A stretch of DNA of 52,388 nucleotides from Acidobacteriota bacterium (GTDB lineage Bacteria; Zixibacteria; MSB-5A5; GN15; FEB-12), in assembly GCA_035529075.1 (NCBI GenBank), contig DATKXK010000021.1, positions 1-52,388 of the forward strand. Reading direction: 5' to 3'. The position numbers and the translations under genes were made by a program. How positions within the stretch are numbered: the stretch's first letter is position 1; every line of letters begins with the position of its first letter. Shown one piece after another: positions 25,697 through 33,541 of the stretch. Below the pieces are notes generated by a model that saw only the letters and a list, made by a program, of their open reading frames with translations, had not been told where the DNA came from and made no database searches.

Positions 25697-27229
25697 ATGA
25701 AAGCGAGTATCAAAAAGATTCTTATCGCCAATCGAGGGGAGATCGCCGTGCGCGTGGTGCGGGCCTGCCGTGATCTCGGAATTACCTCGGTGGCCGTATA
25801 CTCGGAGTGCGACAAAACCGCCTTTCACGTTCGCATGGCGGACGAGGCGGTCTTTATCGGCGACTCACCGTCGTCCGAGAGCTACCTGGCGCAGGATAAG
25901 ATCATCGCCGCCGCGCAGCAGACCGGGGCGGACGCCATTCATCCCGGCTACGGTTTCCTTGCCGAGAACCCGGATTTTGCCGCGCGTTGTGCCGACGAGG
26001 GCATTATTTTCATCGGTCCGAAGGCTCAGACGGTTCGTCTGCTGGGCGACAAACTCCAGGCGCGCCGGATGGCGCTCAAAGCCGGGCTTTCGGTAATCCC
26101 CGGGGCTGACATTGAGGGCCGGGATTATGAGACGGCGTTGCGGGAGGCAAAAGCCCTCGGTTTTCCGGTTCTGGTCAAGGCGGCGGCCGGGGGCGGGGGC
26201 AAGGGGATGCGGGTCGTAAACTCCGAAGAGTCGTTGAGCGAGGCGCTGCAGTCGGCCGGCAGTGAGGCGCTCTCGGCGTTTGGCGACGGGCGCGTGTTCG
26301 TTGAAAAGTACCTCAGCCATCCCCGTCACGTGGAGATTCAGATTCTGAGCGACGAGCACGGCAACTGCGTTCATCTCGGCGAGCGGGAGTGTTCCATCCA
26401 GCGGCGCCATCAGAAGGTGATCGAAGAATCACCATCGCCGATCATGACCGAAGATCTGCGCTCCCGCATGGGCGAGGCGGCGGTCAAGGTAGCCCGGCAG
26501 TGCGCCTACGTGGGGGCCGGGACGGTTGAGTTCCTTGTCGACGAGGACCGTTCGTTTTACTTCCTCGAGGTCAACACGCGGCTCCAGGTCGAGCATCCGG
26601 TCACCGAAATGGTGACGGGTGTGGACATCGTCAAGAAACAAATTGCTATAGCGGAAGGCAAGCCCGTGGGTATCCGTCAGGACGAGGTCAGGCTCAACGG
26701 CCACGCCATCGAATGCCGCCTTTACGCCGAAGACCCGCTGCAGGGGTTTGTACCTTCCACCGGGACGCTGAAGAACTACCGTATACCGTCCGGTCCGGGC
26801 GTGCGGGTCGACTCGGGGGTCGTCATTTTCATGGAGATACCGATTTACTACGACCCGATAATCGCCAAGCTCATCGTGTGGGGCGCCGACCGCAAGGAGT
26901 CAATCGCCCGAATGAAACGTGCGCTCGAGGAGTTCAGGATTTCGGGCATCGAGACGACCCTCGGGTTTCATCGCGTCGTTCTGGACCACCCGCGATTTCT
27001 GGCCGGTGATTTCTCGACCAGGTTTCTTGAGGAGGAGTACCCCGAGCACGGCTACCGGTTTTTCAGCGACCAGTTGGCCCTGGAAGCGGCGCTTGCGGCC
27101 GCCCTGCACACCTTTGTCAGCGAGCGCCGAATAGCAATGCGCGGCGGGCCGGTGCCCGGGCGGGCAGCGTCGGACTGGAAATCGACTTATCGGAGAAAGA
27201 ACCTCAGCAGGTTCGGGGGAAGCCGCTGA
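25697..27229 (+). CDS. biotin carboxylase subunit of propionyl-CoA carboxylase
   Basis: A 510-residue ATP-grasp enzyme that carboxylates biotin on the carrier protein with ATP and bicarbonate. Landmarks are ILIANRGEIAVRVVRA, HPGYGFLAENPDFA, the glycine-rich ATP loop KAAAGGGGKGMR, ERECSIQRRHQKVIEESPSP and the catalytic FLEVNTRLQVEHPVTE. In most propionyl-CoA carboxylases this domain is fused to the biotin-carrier domain in one ~660-residue alpha chain. Here it stops at 510 residues and the carrier is a separate downstream gene that overlaps by one base (TGATG). Confidence 0.93.
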   Translation: MKASIKKILIANRGEIAVRVVRACRDLGITSVAVYSECDKTAFHVRMADEAVFIGDSPSSESYLAQDKIIAAAQQTGADAIHPGYGFLAENPDFAARCADEGIIFIGPKAQTVRLLGDKLQARRMALKAGLSVIPGADIEGRDYETALREAKALGFPVLVKAAAGGGGKGMRVVNSEESLSEALQSAGSEALSAFGDGRVFVEKYLSHPRHVEIQILSDEHGNCVHLGERECSIQRRHQKVIEESPSPIMTEDLRSRMGEAAVKVARQCAYVGAGTVEFLVDEDRSFYFLEVNTRLQVEHPVTEMVTGVDIVKKQIAIAEGKPVGIRQDEVRLNGHAIECRLYAEDPLQGFVPSTGTLKNYRIPSGPGVRVDSGVVIFMEIPIYYDPIIAKLIVWGADRKESIARMKRALEEFRISGIETTLGFHRVVLDHPRFLAGDFSTRFLEEEYPEHGYRFFSDQLALEAALAAALHTFVSERRIAMRGGPVPGRAASDWKSTYRRKNLSRFGGSR

Positions 27230-27741
27230 TGCCGCGCTACCAGGTGGTCGTTGAGGGCGAGGAGTTCGACATCGAGATAGAGTACCGCTCGGAGCAATAC
27301 CTGGTGACAGTCAACGGTCGTTCGCTGCGGATCACGAGCCATAGTCTGGGCGAGAGTCGGGCGCTGCTGTTGATCGGCAACGAGACCCTGGAGGTCGACG
27401 TGCGCGCCAACGGCGCCTCGGCCGAGAAGATGGTTTTCATACGCGGGCACGATATCCCCGTGACGGTCGAGGATTACCAGTTGGCGCGAATGCGAAAGAC
27501 GGCCGGTATCAGCGCGGGACCGGCGCAGGAGACGTCGCTCAGGGCGCCGATGCCCGGCCTGGTGATCGACGTCAGGGTGAAACCGGGCCAGCGCGTGACG
27601 AGAGGAGAGCCCCTGATCGTCATCGAGGCAATGAAAATGGAAAACATCATCAAAGCCCGGGCCGAGGCCGTCATAAAAGCCACGCACGTGGCGGCCGGAC
27701 AGTCGGTTGAGAAGGGCAACGTGCTGCTGGAGTTCGAGTAG
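27229..27741 (+). CDS. biotin carrier protein (BT-like plus biotinyl domain)
   Basis: A 170-residue protein. Residues 1-90 form a beta-rich region (RYQVVVEGEEFDIEIEYR, TVNGRSLRI, RALLLIGNETLEVDVR) resembling the BT domain that joins BC and CT in propionyl-CoA carboxylase. Residues ~100-170 are a biotinyl domain (APMPGLVIDVRVKPGQRV) with the biotinylation motif EAMKM, biotin on Lys136. Together with the preceding gene it reconstitutes a split alpha subunit. Translation is coupled to the biotin carboxylase by a TGATG overlap, and its stop abuts the ATG of the methylmalonyl-CoA mutase. Confidence 0.92.
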   Translation: MPRYQVVVEGEEFDIEIEYRSEQYLVTVNGRSLRITSHSLGESRALLLIGNETLEVDVRANGASAEKMVFIRGHDIPVTVEDYQLARMRKTAGISAGPAQETSLRAPMPGLVIDVRVKPGQRVTRGEPLIVIEAMKMENIIKARAEAVIKATHVAAGQSVEKGNVLLEFE

Positions 27742-29319
27742 ATGGCCGACGACAAACGGAGAACATCGTCGGGGATTGACATCCCGGTCAGCCTTGGGCC
27801 CGAAGACGTCACTGTCGACCGTCAACGACTGGGGCAGGCCGGCCGGTATCCCTTCACTCGCGGCGTGTACGCCGACATGTATCGGGGTCGGCCGTGGACC
27901 ATGCGGCAGTATGCCGGGTTCGGGACGGCCGAAGAAACCAACAAGCGATTCAAGTACCTGCTGGAACGCGGGCAGACCGGGCTGTCCGTAGCCTTCGACC
28001 TGGCCACCCAGATAGGTTACGATTCGGATCACCCGATGGCCAGGGGCGAAGTCGGCCGCACGGGGGTCGCGGTCTCCTCACTGCGTGACATGGAGACGCT
28101 GTTTGCGGGCATACCGCTTGACGAAGTGTCCACCTCGATGACGATCAACTCCACGGCCGTTGTTCTTCTGGCCATGTATGTGATTGTCGGAAAGAAGCAG
28201 GGTGTGGCGCCGGCGAAACTTGCCGGCACGTTGCAGAATGACGTTCTGAAGGAGTTCGTCGCGCGGGGGACCTACATTTTCCCGCCGCGGCCTTCGATGA
28301 AGATCGTCACGGACATCCTGGCCTATGGATCGACGCATCTGCCGCGTTACAACACCATCTCGATCTCCGGCTATCACATTCGCGAGGCCGGGGCTACGGC
28401 CGCCCAGGAGGTGGCTTTCACTCTGGCCAACGCCATCGCGTACGTCACGGCGGCGCTTTCGGCGGGACTGCTGATTGACGATATTGCACCGCGCCTGTCG
28501 TTCTTCTTCGCCTGCCACAATGAAATTCTCGAGGAGGTGGCCAGGTTTCGGGCGGCCCGGCGAATCTGGGCCGCCATAGTCAAGGAGCGGTTCAAGGCCG
28601 AAGACGAGTGCTCGATGCGGCTTCGGTTTCACACCCAGACCGGCGGGTCAACCCTGACGGCACAGCAACCGGAGAACAACATCGTCCGGACGACGCTGCA
28701 GGCGCTGGCCGCCGTGCTGGGAGGAACGCAATCGCTGCACACCAACGCCTACGATGAAGCGCTGGGGCTGCCCACCGAGAAGTCGGCCGAGATCGCCTTG
28801 CGAACGCAGCAGATCCTGGCCTGCGAGACCGGCGTGACCAGTACGGTCGATCCTCTGGCCGGGTCGTATTACGTGGAGTACCTCACAGACCGGATGGAGG
28901 AGAAAATCCGGGAGATGATGGACAGGATCGAGGAACTGGGCGGCGCGGTCAGGTGCGTGGAAACGGGTTATTTCCGCGACGAAATCGCCCGGTCTGCGTA
29001 TGCGTTTCAGAGGCGCGTGGAAGACGGGCAACAGACGGTGGTCGGCATCAACAAGTACCGTTCGGACGTGGCCGGGATACCGTCGGTTTTGAAAGTTGAC
29101 CCGCAATTGGAAAAGAAGCAGGTTGCGGCGCTGCAGGCGCTGAAGGCCGAGCGGGACAACGGCAAAGTGACAGCGTCGCTGGCGGCGCTGGAGGATGCAG
29201 CGCGGCGAGACGAGAACGTCGTCTATCCGGTGCTGGATGCAGTGGAGAATTACGCTACAACGGGAGAAATCTCAGATGTTTTCCGTCAAATCTGGGGTGA
29301 ATACAGTGAAAGAACCTAA
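27742..29319 (+). CDS. methylmalonyl-CoA mutase large (catalytic) subunit
   Basis: A 525-residue mutase catalytic domain without a B12 domain, paralogous to the gene at 19.9 kb. Here the substrate-pocket residues are those of methylmalonyl-CoA mutase: Tyr57 in WTMRQYAGF (Tyr89 in the Propionibacterium enzyme) and Arg175 in KEFVARGTY (Arg207), which salt-bridges the substrate carboxylate. It should convert (R)-methylmalonyl-CoA to succinyl-CoA with adenosylcobalamin. It starts directly after the BCCP stop codon and is followed by a lipoprotein gene overlapping its 3' end and then by the epimerase, forming a complete propionyl-CoA to succinyl-CoA route. The cobalamin subunit is presumably the 139-residue protein at 21.7 kb. 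Confidence 0.9.
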   Translation: MADDKRRTSSGIDIPVSLGPEDVTVDRQRLGQAGRYPFTRGVYADMYRGRPWTMRQYAGFGTAEETNKRFKYLLERGQTGLSVAFDLATQIGYDSDHPMARGEVGRTGVAVSSLRDMETLFAGIPLDEVSTSMTINSTAVVLLAMYVIVGKKQGVAPAKLAGTLQNDVLKEFVARGTYIFPPRPSMKIVTDILAYGSTHLPRYNTISISGYHIREAGATAAQEVAFTLANAIAYVTAALSAGLLIDDIAPRLSFFFACHNEILEEVARFRAARRIWAAIVKERFKAEDECSMRLRFHTQTGGSTLTAQQPENNIVRTTLQALAAVLGGTQSLHTNAYDEALGLPTEKSAEIALRTQQILACETGVTSTVDPLAGSYYVEYLTDRMEEKIREMMDRIEELGGAVRCVETGYFRDEIARSAYAFQRRVEDGQQTVVGINKYRSDVAGIPSVLKVDPQLEKKQVAALQALKAERDNGKVTASLAALEDAARRDENVVYPVLDAVENYATTGEISDVFRQIWGEYSERT

Positions 29320-29863
29320 GCTACTCTTGACCGGTCTGCGCCTCGGGGTTGTTTTGCTGCTGGCGCTGGCCCTGGCGGCGGGCTGCTCCGGGGACAAGGA
29401 CGGATCCGGCACGCCGGGGACGGGGGACTCGGCGGGCGGGCCGGACTCGACCGACATAAGGGAAATCGCCGCCATGTTTCGGGAGGCGGCCGTCCGCTGG
29501 CACCACGGAGACAAGGCGGTGCTTTACGATCTCGAATTCGAGTACGTGCGGAACAAGTACACTTTCGATGAGTATCTCGAGTTCAAGCAGATAAAGTATC
29601 TCGAGGCCGACAGCCTGGAGATGCTGGTGCTCAAGGACATAGAATTCTTCGACTACGACTCGGCCATCGCCGTAGCCGAGGCGGTCTTTGTCGGCCCGTC
29701 GGGTGATACATCGTATTACCCGGACCGCTACCGTCTGTACTATCAGAACGACCGGTGGATACATCCGACGTTCGGCACCATCGACTACCAGCTCGAGTAC
29801 GAGGACCTGCGCCGGGTGGCCGATTCAGCCGCGGCGGCGGAGGCGGAACTGGAGGATTTCTAA
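29306..29863 (+). CDS. lipoprotein of unknown function inside the mcm operon
   Basis: A 185-residue lipoprotein: short signal peptide [26 protein letters not shown] with lipobox LAAGC. A low-complexity Gly/Ser/Asp linker follows, then a globular domain ([22 protein letters not shown]..., [20 protein letters not shown]) that resembles an NTF2/DUF4878-type cone. The GTG at 29306 is preferred because GGGGTGA lies five bases upstream; an ATG at 29276 with GGGAGA is also possible. Both overlap the mutase gene, which is unusual between two cytosolic pathway enzymes. Function unknown. Confidence 0.7.
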   Translation: MKEPKLLLTGLRLGVVLLLALALAAGCSGDKDGSGTPGTGDSAGGPDSTDIREIAAMFREAAVRWHHGDKAVLYDLEFEYVRNKYTFDEYLEFKQIKYLEADSLEMLVLKDIEFFDYDSAIAVAEAVFVGPSGDTSYYPDRYRLYYQNDRWIHPTFGTIDYQLEYEDLRRVADSAAAAEAELEDF

Positions 29864-29867
29864 CCTC

Positions 29868-30293
29868 GTGGGCGGCCCGTTCATCTCGCACATAGGGATA
29901 GCCGTGGCCGATCTGGACGCTGCCGTCAGCCGCTGGGAGAAGTTGCTTGGCTGCCCGCCGTCCCTGGTCACCGAGGTGGCTGACCAGAGCGTGAGGGTGG
30001 CGATGTTTGCGCCTCCCGGGGCACGCGACGGTGCCTGCCGCCGCATCGAACTGATCGCGGCCACGGCTCCGGACAGTCCGGTCGGCCGCTTCGTGGAGAA
30101 AAGGGGGGAGGGCCTTCACCACCTGTGCCTGTACGTCGACGACATCGAGTCGAAGCTGAGCGAACTGAAGGCGGCGGGTGTGCCGCTCATCGATGAAACG
30201 CCGCGTGTCGGCGCGGAAGGTCGCCGGGTGGCGTTTGTGCATCCCCGGGGAACTCACGGAGTTTTGATAGAGTATGAGGAACGGCCCGCCTGA
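29868..30293 (+). CDS. mce: methylmalonyl-CoA epimerase
   Basis: A 141-residue vicinal-oxygen-chelate protein with the paired beta-alpha-beta modules. Metal ligands are visible: His in FISHIGIAVAD, His in GLHHLCLYVDD, and the terminal Glu in VLIEYEE. It interconverts (S)- and (R)-methylmalonyl-CoA between the carboxylase and the mutase. It starts at a GTG (29868) with GGAGGA about twelve bases upstream, four bases after the lipoprotein stop, and is the last gene of the operon. It converges with the minus-strand gene ending at 30303. Confidence 0.93.
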   Translation: MGGPFISHIGIAVADLDAAVSRWEKLLGCPPSLVTEVADQSVRVAMFAPPGARDGACRRIELIAATAPDSPVGRFVEKRGEGLHHLCLYVDDIESKLSELKAAGVPLIDETPRVGAEGRRVAFVHPRGTHGVLIEYEERPA

Positions 30294-30302
30294 CTCCGGC
30301 TG

Positions 30303-31082
30303 TCAGGAGCCGTCCAAGCGGGCAGCATCGCTGCCGGCGCGCGGTCGGCCGCACCGACGGCAGGTCGGCCGGCTGGTCGGGTTGGCCCGTCCGCACGGGC
30401 AGTTCCAGTAGCGGCTGCTCCGGGACGCCCCGACGGCAAGGCCCGCCCGGGGACGTCGGCGAAACACCCACAACAATCCGGCCAGCATGAGCACTAGGGG
30501 GAAAACATACCAGTAAGAGTAGCTGACACCGGCGAATACCTCGGCATCCCTGGGACCGGTGTACGCGAAACCCTGCTGGATAAGCTCCAGGCTCCCGCCC
30601 ATCTCCGGGTAGTCGTCGGCAGCGGTTCTTCCCCACAAGGTGAAGAGAACCTGCCGGCCGTCGGGAAGCCGGTAGATGATGCCGGTGAATCGGTGGCGAA
30701 GCTGGACGGCGTTGACCGTGTCGGTGGACGTGAACTCAATCGTGAAACTGGACTGGGACGCCTCCGCGTACCCGGTCGAGGTGAGCAACTTCGACTCCGG
30801 CAACTGGAGTATCACATCCTGCACAACGCGCTCAACGGACCGTCGAAGATCGTCCCGGTTACGGACGGCTTCCTGAGCGGAGATGACCGACTTGAAGACC
30901 AGAAATTGGGCGAGCGGCTCGACGTGGGCTATTTGAAATGGGTAGTCGGCTGCATCAGGGTCGAGCTGCCAGCCGTCCGGTACCGGCACCTGAATCTCCC
31001 CGGCCAGGCGGACGAAATCGTCGGCCGCCGCCGGGACGGTGATTATCGAGAACAGCAGAAGCCCAAGGAGTATTCGCTTCAT
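30303..31082 (-). CDS. exported/membrane protein with C-terminal zinc ribbon
   Basis: A 259-residue protein: signal peptide (MKRILLGLLLFSIITVPAAA), a ~170-residue extracytoplasmic domain (FVRLAGEIQVPVPDGWQL..., QLRHRFTGIIYRLPDGRQVLFTLWGR), one membrane segment (YWYVFPLVLMLAGLLWVF), then a cytosolic tail with a CPCG...CRRCG zinc ribbon. The periplasmic part looks like a DUF-type sensor fold, but I cannot name the family. It runs convergent to the epimerase gene, nine bases apart, and has no obvious operon partner. Confidence 0.7.
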   Translation of the reverse strand: MKRILLGLLLFSIITVPAAADDFVRLAGEIQVPVPDGWQLDPDAADYPFQIAHVEPLAQFLVFKSVISAQEAVRNRDDLRRSVERVVQDVILQLPESKLLTSTGYAEASQSSFTIEFTSTDTVNAVQLRHRFTGIIYRLPDGRQVLFTLWGRTAADDYPEMGGSLELIQQGFAYTGPRDAEVFAGVSYSYWYVFPLVLMLAGLLWVFRRRPRAGLAVGASRSSRYWNCPCGRANPTSRPTCRRCGRPRAGSDAARLDGS

Positions 31083-31153
31083 GGTATTTCAGGTATCGAC
31101 TGGAACCCCGCGATAGCTAATGGAGAATATGCGGAGTCCGCTCGTCTTTTGCC

Positions 31154-31489
31154 TCAGTCGCCCGACGACGAGCCGAAGCTCCTGTCCAGGCATGCCTGGA
31201 TCATGCCTATGCGCTCCCTGAGGAATCCCCGTCGGTCGACAGTCGGTCCATACTCGTACGTTCGTCCCGATCTTTTCCTGGAAAGGAGTCCCTTGTCGGT
31301 GAGGCGGTTCAGAATGGTCGATACGGTGGTGTAGGCAAGTCTGCTGTCCGGGCCGAGGTGAACGAGGGCGTTCTTTACTGTCAGCCGCCGGTGGGTCCAG
31401 GCCAGTTCCATCAGGCGGGCCTCGGTCGGGCCGAGGAATACGGCCGAACCGGCAGCCGACGGGTCGAAGTAGAATCCCGATCCCGGCAT
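31154..31489 (-). CDS. BlaI/MecI-family transcriptional repressor
   Basis: A 111-residue winged-helix protein with the Penicillinase_R pattern: LGPTEARLMELAWTHRRLTVKNALVHLG, then AYTTVSTILNRLTDKGLLSRKRSGRTYEYGP. BlaI proteins repress target promoters as dimers and are removed by a BlaR1-type protease receptor; none is adjacent. It starts two bases after the stop of a small membrane protein gene, so the pair is an operon. It may regulate that gene or unlinked targets. Confidence 0.88.
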   Translation of the reverse strand: MPGSGFYFDPSAAGSAVFLGPTEARLMELAWTHRRLTVKNALVHLGPDSRLAYTTVSTILNRLTDKGLLSRKRSGRTYEYGPTVDRRGFLRERIGMIQACLDRSFGSSSGD

Positions 31490-31491
31490 TG

Positions 31492-31647
31492 CTACATTTT
31501 CTTGCGGCGATGCTGCAGGATGAGGTGGACGCCGAGCGCGACCATGGCTACGGGAAGAAAGTAATCCCAGATATCACCGTAGATGATCCCCATCCGCTCC
31601 AGGAGCAGGAGCACGCCGAGTATTAGCAGCAGTATCCCGATAAACAT
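31492..31647 (-). CDS. small two-TM protein (DUF5668/LiaI-like)
   Basis: A 51-residue protein consisting of two hydrophobic segments (MFIGILLLILGVLLLLERM and IWDYFLPVAMVALGVHLIL) and a basic C-terminus HRRKKM, as in the DUF5668/LiaF-N-terminal type of membrane proteins. I chose ATG 31647, which has GGGCGGA just upstream; an ATG at 31680 would add 11 polar residues. It is cotranscribed with the BlaI repressor. A second protein of similar type lies at 48.1 kb. Confidence 0.7.
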   Translation of the reverse strand: MFIGILLLILGVLLLLERMGIIYGDIWDYFLPVAMVALGVHLILQHRRKKM

Positions 31648-31766
31648 GTGTCCGCCCTTGCATTGTGACTTACCGGACAAGTATACGTCGCAGCGCGGGA
31701 GGAGAAAAGCAGAAAAGCAGGCTTTAGCTCCGGCGGACGCCGGTGACGTCCTGGATGTCTGCGCGG

Positions 31767-32234
31767 TTACCGAATCTCCTTGAGCCGCTTGACAAGGACC
31801 GCCGTAATGGCTTCCAGCATCTGCCTGTCCTGGGTCGTGAAATTCGCCGGATGGTCCGAATCGATGTCGATTTCACCGAGCACCGTATCACCATCCAGCA
31901 GGGGAACGACGATTTCAGATCGGGTCGTGGGCGAGCAGGCCAGAAACCTCGGGTCGGCGGCCACGTCGTCGACGATAACGGTTTTCTTTCTTGAGGCCGC
32001 GGCGCCGCAGATGCCCTGGTTCAGCTCTATGCGAACGTGCTCGGTCGAGGGGCCGACGAACGGGCCGACCTCGAGAACCCCGCCGCGCATGATGTAGAAG
32101 CCGGTCCAGTTGAAGTTCTCGGAGAAGCCGTCAATCAACTCGGCGGCGGTTTGCAGAACGTCCGCCTCGCTGTTTTGCCGGGCTATGCCGATTCGAATGT
32201 TGTCGACCAATTGTTGGCGGTGGTTGTCCATCAT
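31767..32234 (-). CDS. GAF-domain protein, free methionine-(R)-sulfoxide reductase-like
   Basis: A 155-residue single GAF domain with the fRMsr-type pattern: FNWTGFYIMRGGVLEVGPF, NQGICGAAASRKKTVIVDDV, RFLACSPTTRSEIVVPL and GEIDIDSD. fRMsr reduces free methionine-R-sulfoxide using three cysteines (84, 94 and 118 in E. coli). Here the last two are present in GICG and FLAC, while the first, in the strand before VRIELNQG, appears to be replaced. Catalysis or recycling may therefore differ. Its ATG overlaps the stop of the UroD-like gene by 4 bases (ATGA), giving tight translational coupling. Confidence 0.75.
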   Translation of the reverse strand: MMDNHRQQLVDNIRIGIARQNSEADVLQTAAELIDGFSENFNWTGFYIMRGGVLEVGPFVGPSTEHVRIELNQGICGAAASRKKTVIVDDVAADPRFLACSPTTRSEIVVPLLDGDTVLGEIDIDSDHPANFTTQDRQMLEAITAVLVKRLKEIR

Positions 32235-33223
32235 AGTGTATCTTTCACTGCCTTCAGGTTCTCCATCGGTGTTTCCGGCGGTATCGAGCAGCCGGGGCCG
32301 ATAATCAGCCGCGATGGGTCGTTGTCAGCTTTGAGTTTTTCAATCATACGGGACACCTCGTCGGGCGTGCCCTGCAACAGCCAGCCGCGTTGATCCGCGC
32401 CGCCTACGACGGCGCCCCGTCTGAGTTGGGCCTTATCCAGGGGGAGGTTGGTGGGTTCACTGGCGTCCCAGTTGTACAGGGACGCGTTGTACTCCAAGTC
32501 CGATAGTTCCTTGAGATAGTTGCTGCCGGAGCAGACGTGCAGCAGGTTGAGCGCGTCGGCCTCCGCGGCCCTGATAACCTCGAGGTCGTAAGGAACGCCA
32601 AACCGCTCGTATTCCTGCCAGGTGAGCAGATCCCGCGACGCCCACTGGGTGGTAGCGTAGAAAAGACCGTCGGCTCCGGCGTTGCGCAGTTCGGACACGT
32701 ATCGCACAAACGTGTCGGTGATGGCCCTCAGGGCGACCTCCACCTTCTCCGGAGCGGTCCTGAGATGATCCGCGAGCAGCCCGTTTTCTTCGACCAGCCG
32801 CCCGGCAACGGCCAGGGGCGTGAATACCGTCATGAGAATCGGAAGCTCTCGATCCGAGCGCCTGCGGATTTTCGAGACCACGGTCAGGTGTTCGGCGAGC
32901 ACGGGAGCCGTCGGAGCGAGCGGCTCTATCCTGAGCCAGTCGTCCGGTGTTCTGACCGGGAAATCGGTCTTGGTGTGTTTTCTGAATTCGTCGTGGGACC
33001 AATGCTGTCTCAGCCCCCAGTCTTCCACGTGGTAGTCAGCCCGGGGGTTGATCTTCATGAAATCCCAGTCGAACCGCTTTTGAAATTCCAGCATGGCCTC
33101 GACGGTTCCCTCGGCGTGGTGCTCCAGATGGTAGAAGTGTCGCCAGAACGACGCGGCGTACCGGTCCGGGCGCTCGCCGGCTATAATCATCTGCAATCGT
33201 TCCCGGTGCGAGTATCTGGGCAT
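32231..33223 (-). CDS. uroporphyrinogen-decarboxylase-family protein (MtaA/CmuA-like)
   Basis: A 330-residue URO-D-fold protein: RYSHRERLQMIIAGERPDRYAASFWRHF at the start, then MKINPRADYHVEDWG, a TVFTPLAVAGRL strand, GLFYATTQWASRDLLTWQEYERF, and LHVCSGSNYLKEL with the His-x-Cys typical of zinc-containing corrinoid methyltransferases. True HemE residues for porphyrin decarboxylation are not evident, so it more likely moves methyl groups or belongs to an uncharacterised subgroup. The start at 33223 is preferred because of GGAAGGA upstream; ATG 33247 is an alternative. It has its own promoter and is coupled to the fRMsr-like gene. Confidence 0.75.
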   Translation of the reverse strand: MPRYSHRERLQMIIAGERPDRYAASFWRHFYHLEHHAEGTVEAMLEFQKRFDWDFMKINPRADYHVEDWGLRQHWSHDEFRKHTKTDFPVRTPDDWLRIEPLAPTAPVLAEHLTVVSKIRRRSDRELPILMTVFTPLAVAGRLVEENGLLADHLRTAPEKVEVALRAITDTFVRYVSELRNAGADGLFYATTQWASRDLLTWQEYERFGVPYDLEVIRAAEADALNLLHVCSGSNYLKELSDLEYNASLYNWDASEPTNLPLDKAQLRRGAVVGGADQRGWLLQGTPDEVSRMIEKLKADNDPSRLIIGPGCSIPPETPMENLKAVKDTL

Positions 33224-33393
33224 GGACTTAGTGATCCTTCCGGTCATATGGTTTAAACGCGAGACAGCTCAGCCGTCCATTGTCTTTGTAACAATCGTTG
33301 CTCGCCGGCGTTCTCAGAATCCCGGCGCCGGGCTGCAACGGTCTGCCTGCAGGACCTCTTGTCGGCGTCGTCGCGCCGGCGACCACGACCTCA

Positions 33394-33422
33394 AATATAT
33401 CCCGGCGTCACGCCGTGGTCAA
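33394..33422 (-). promoter_or_regulatory. promoter of the UroD/fRMsr operon
   Basis: Read on the minus strand: TTGACC (33422-33417), 17-nt spacer, TATATT (33399-33394). It gives a leader of about 160 nt before the gene start. Confidence 0.6.
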
Positions 33423-33508
33423 TGCTCTGTTAAAAGAATGAGCAATATACCCGGCAAGAGTTTAGCCGTCCGCAGGTATGCCGAAAGAGGAAATGATCAC
33501 GTGTATAG

Positions 33509-33522
33509 ACAGGTGCACCTGT
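33509..33522. promoter_or_regulatory. 14-bp palindrome before the response regulator gene
   Basis: ACAGGTGCACCTGT is a perfect palindrome with no spacer, ending 19 bases before the GTG start at 33542. It has the form of a dimeric repressor operator; the binding protein is unknown. Confidence 0.45.
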
Positions 33523-33541
33523 ATAGCTCGGAGAAGGCATA

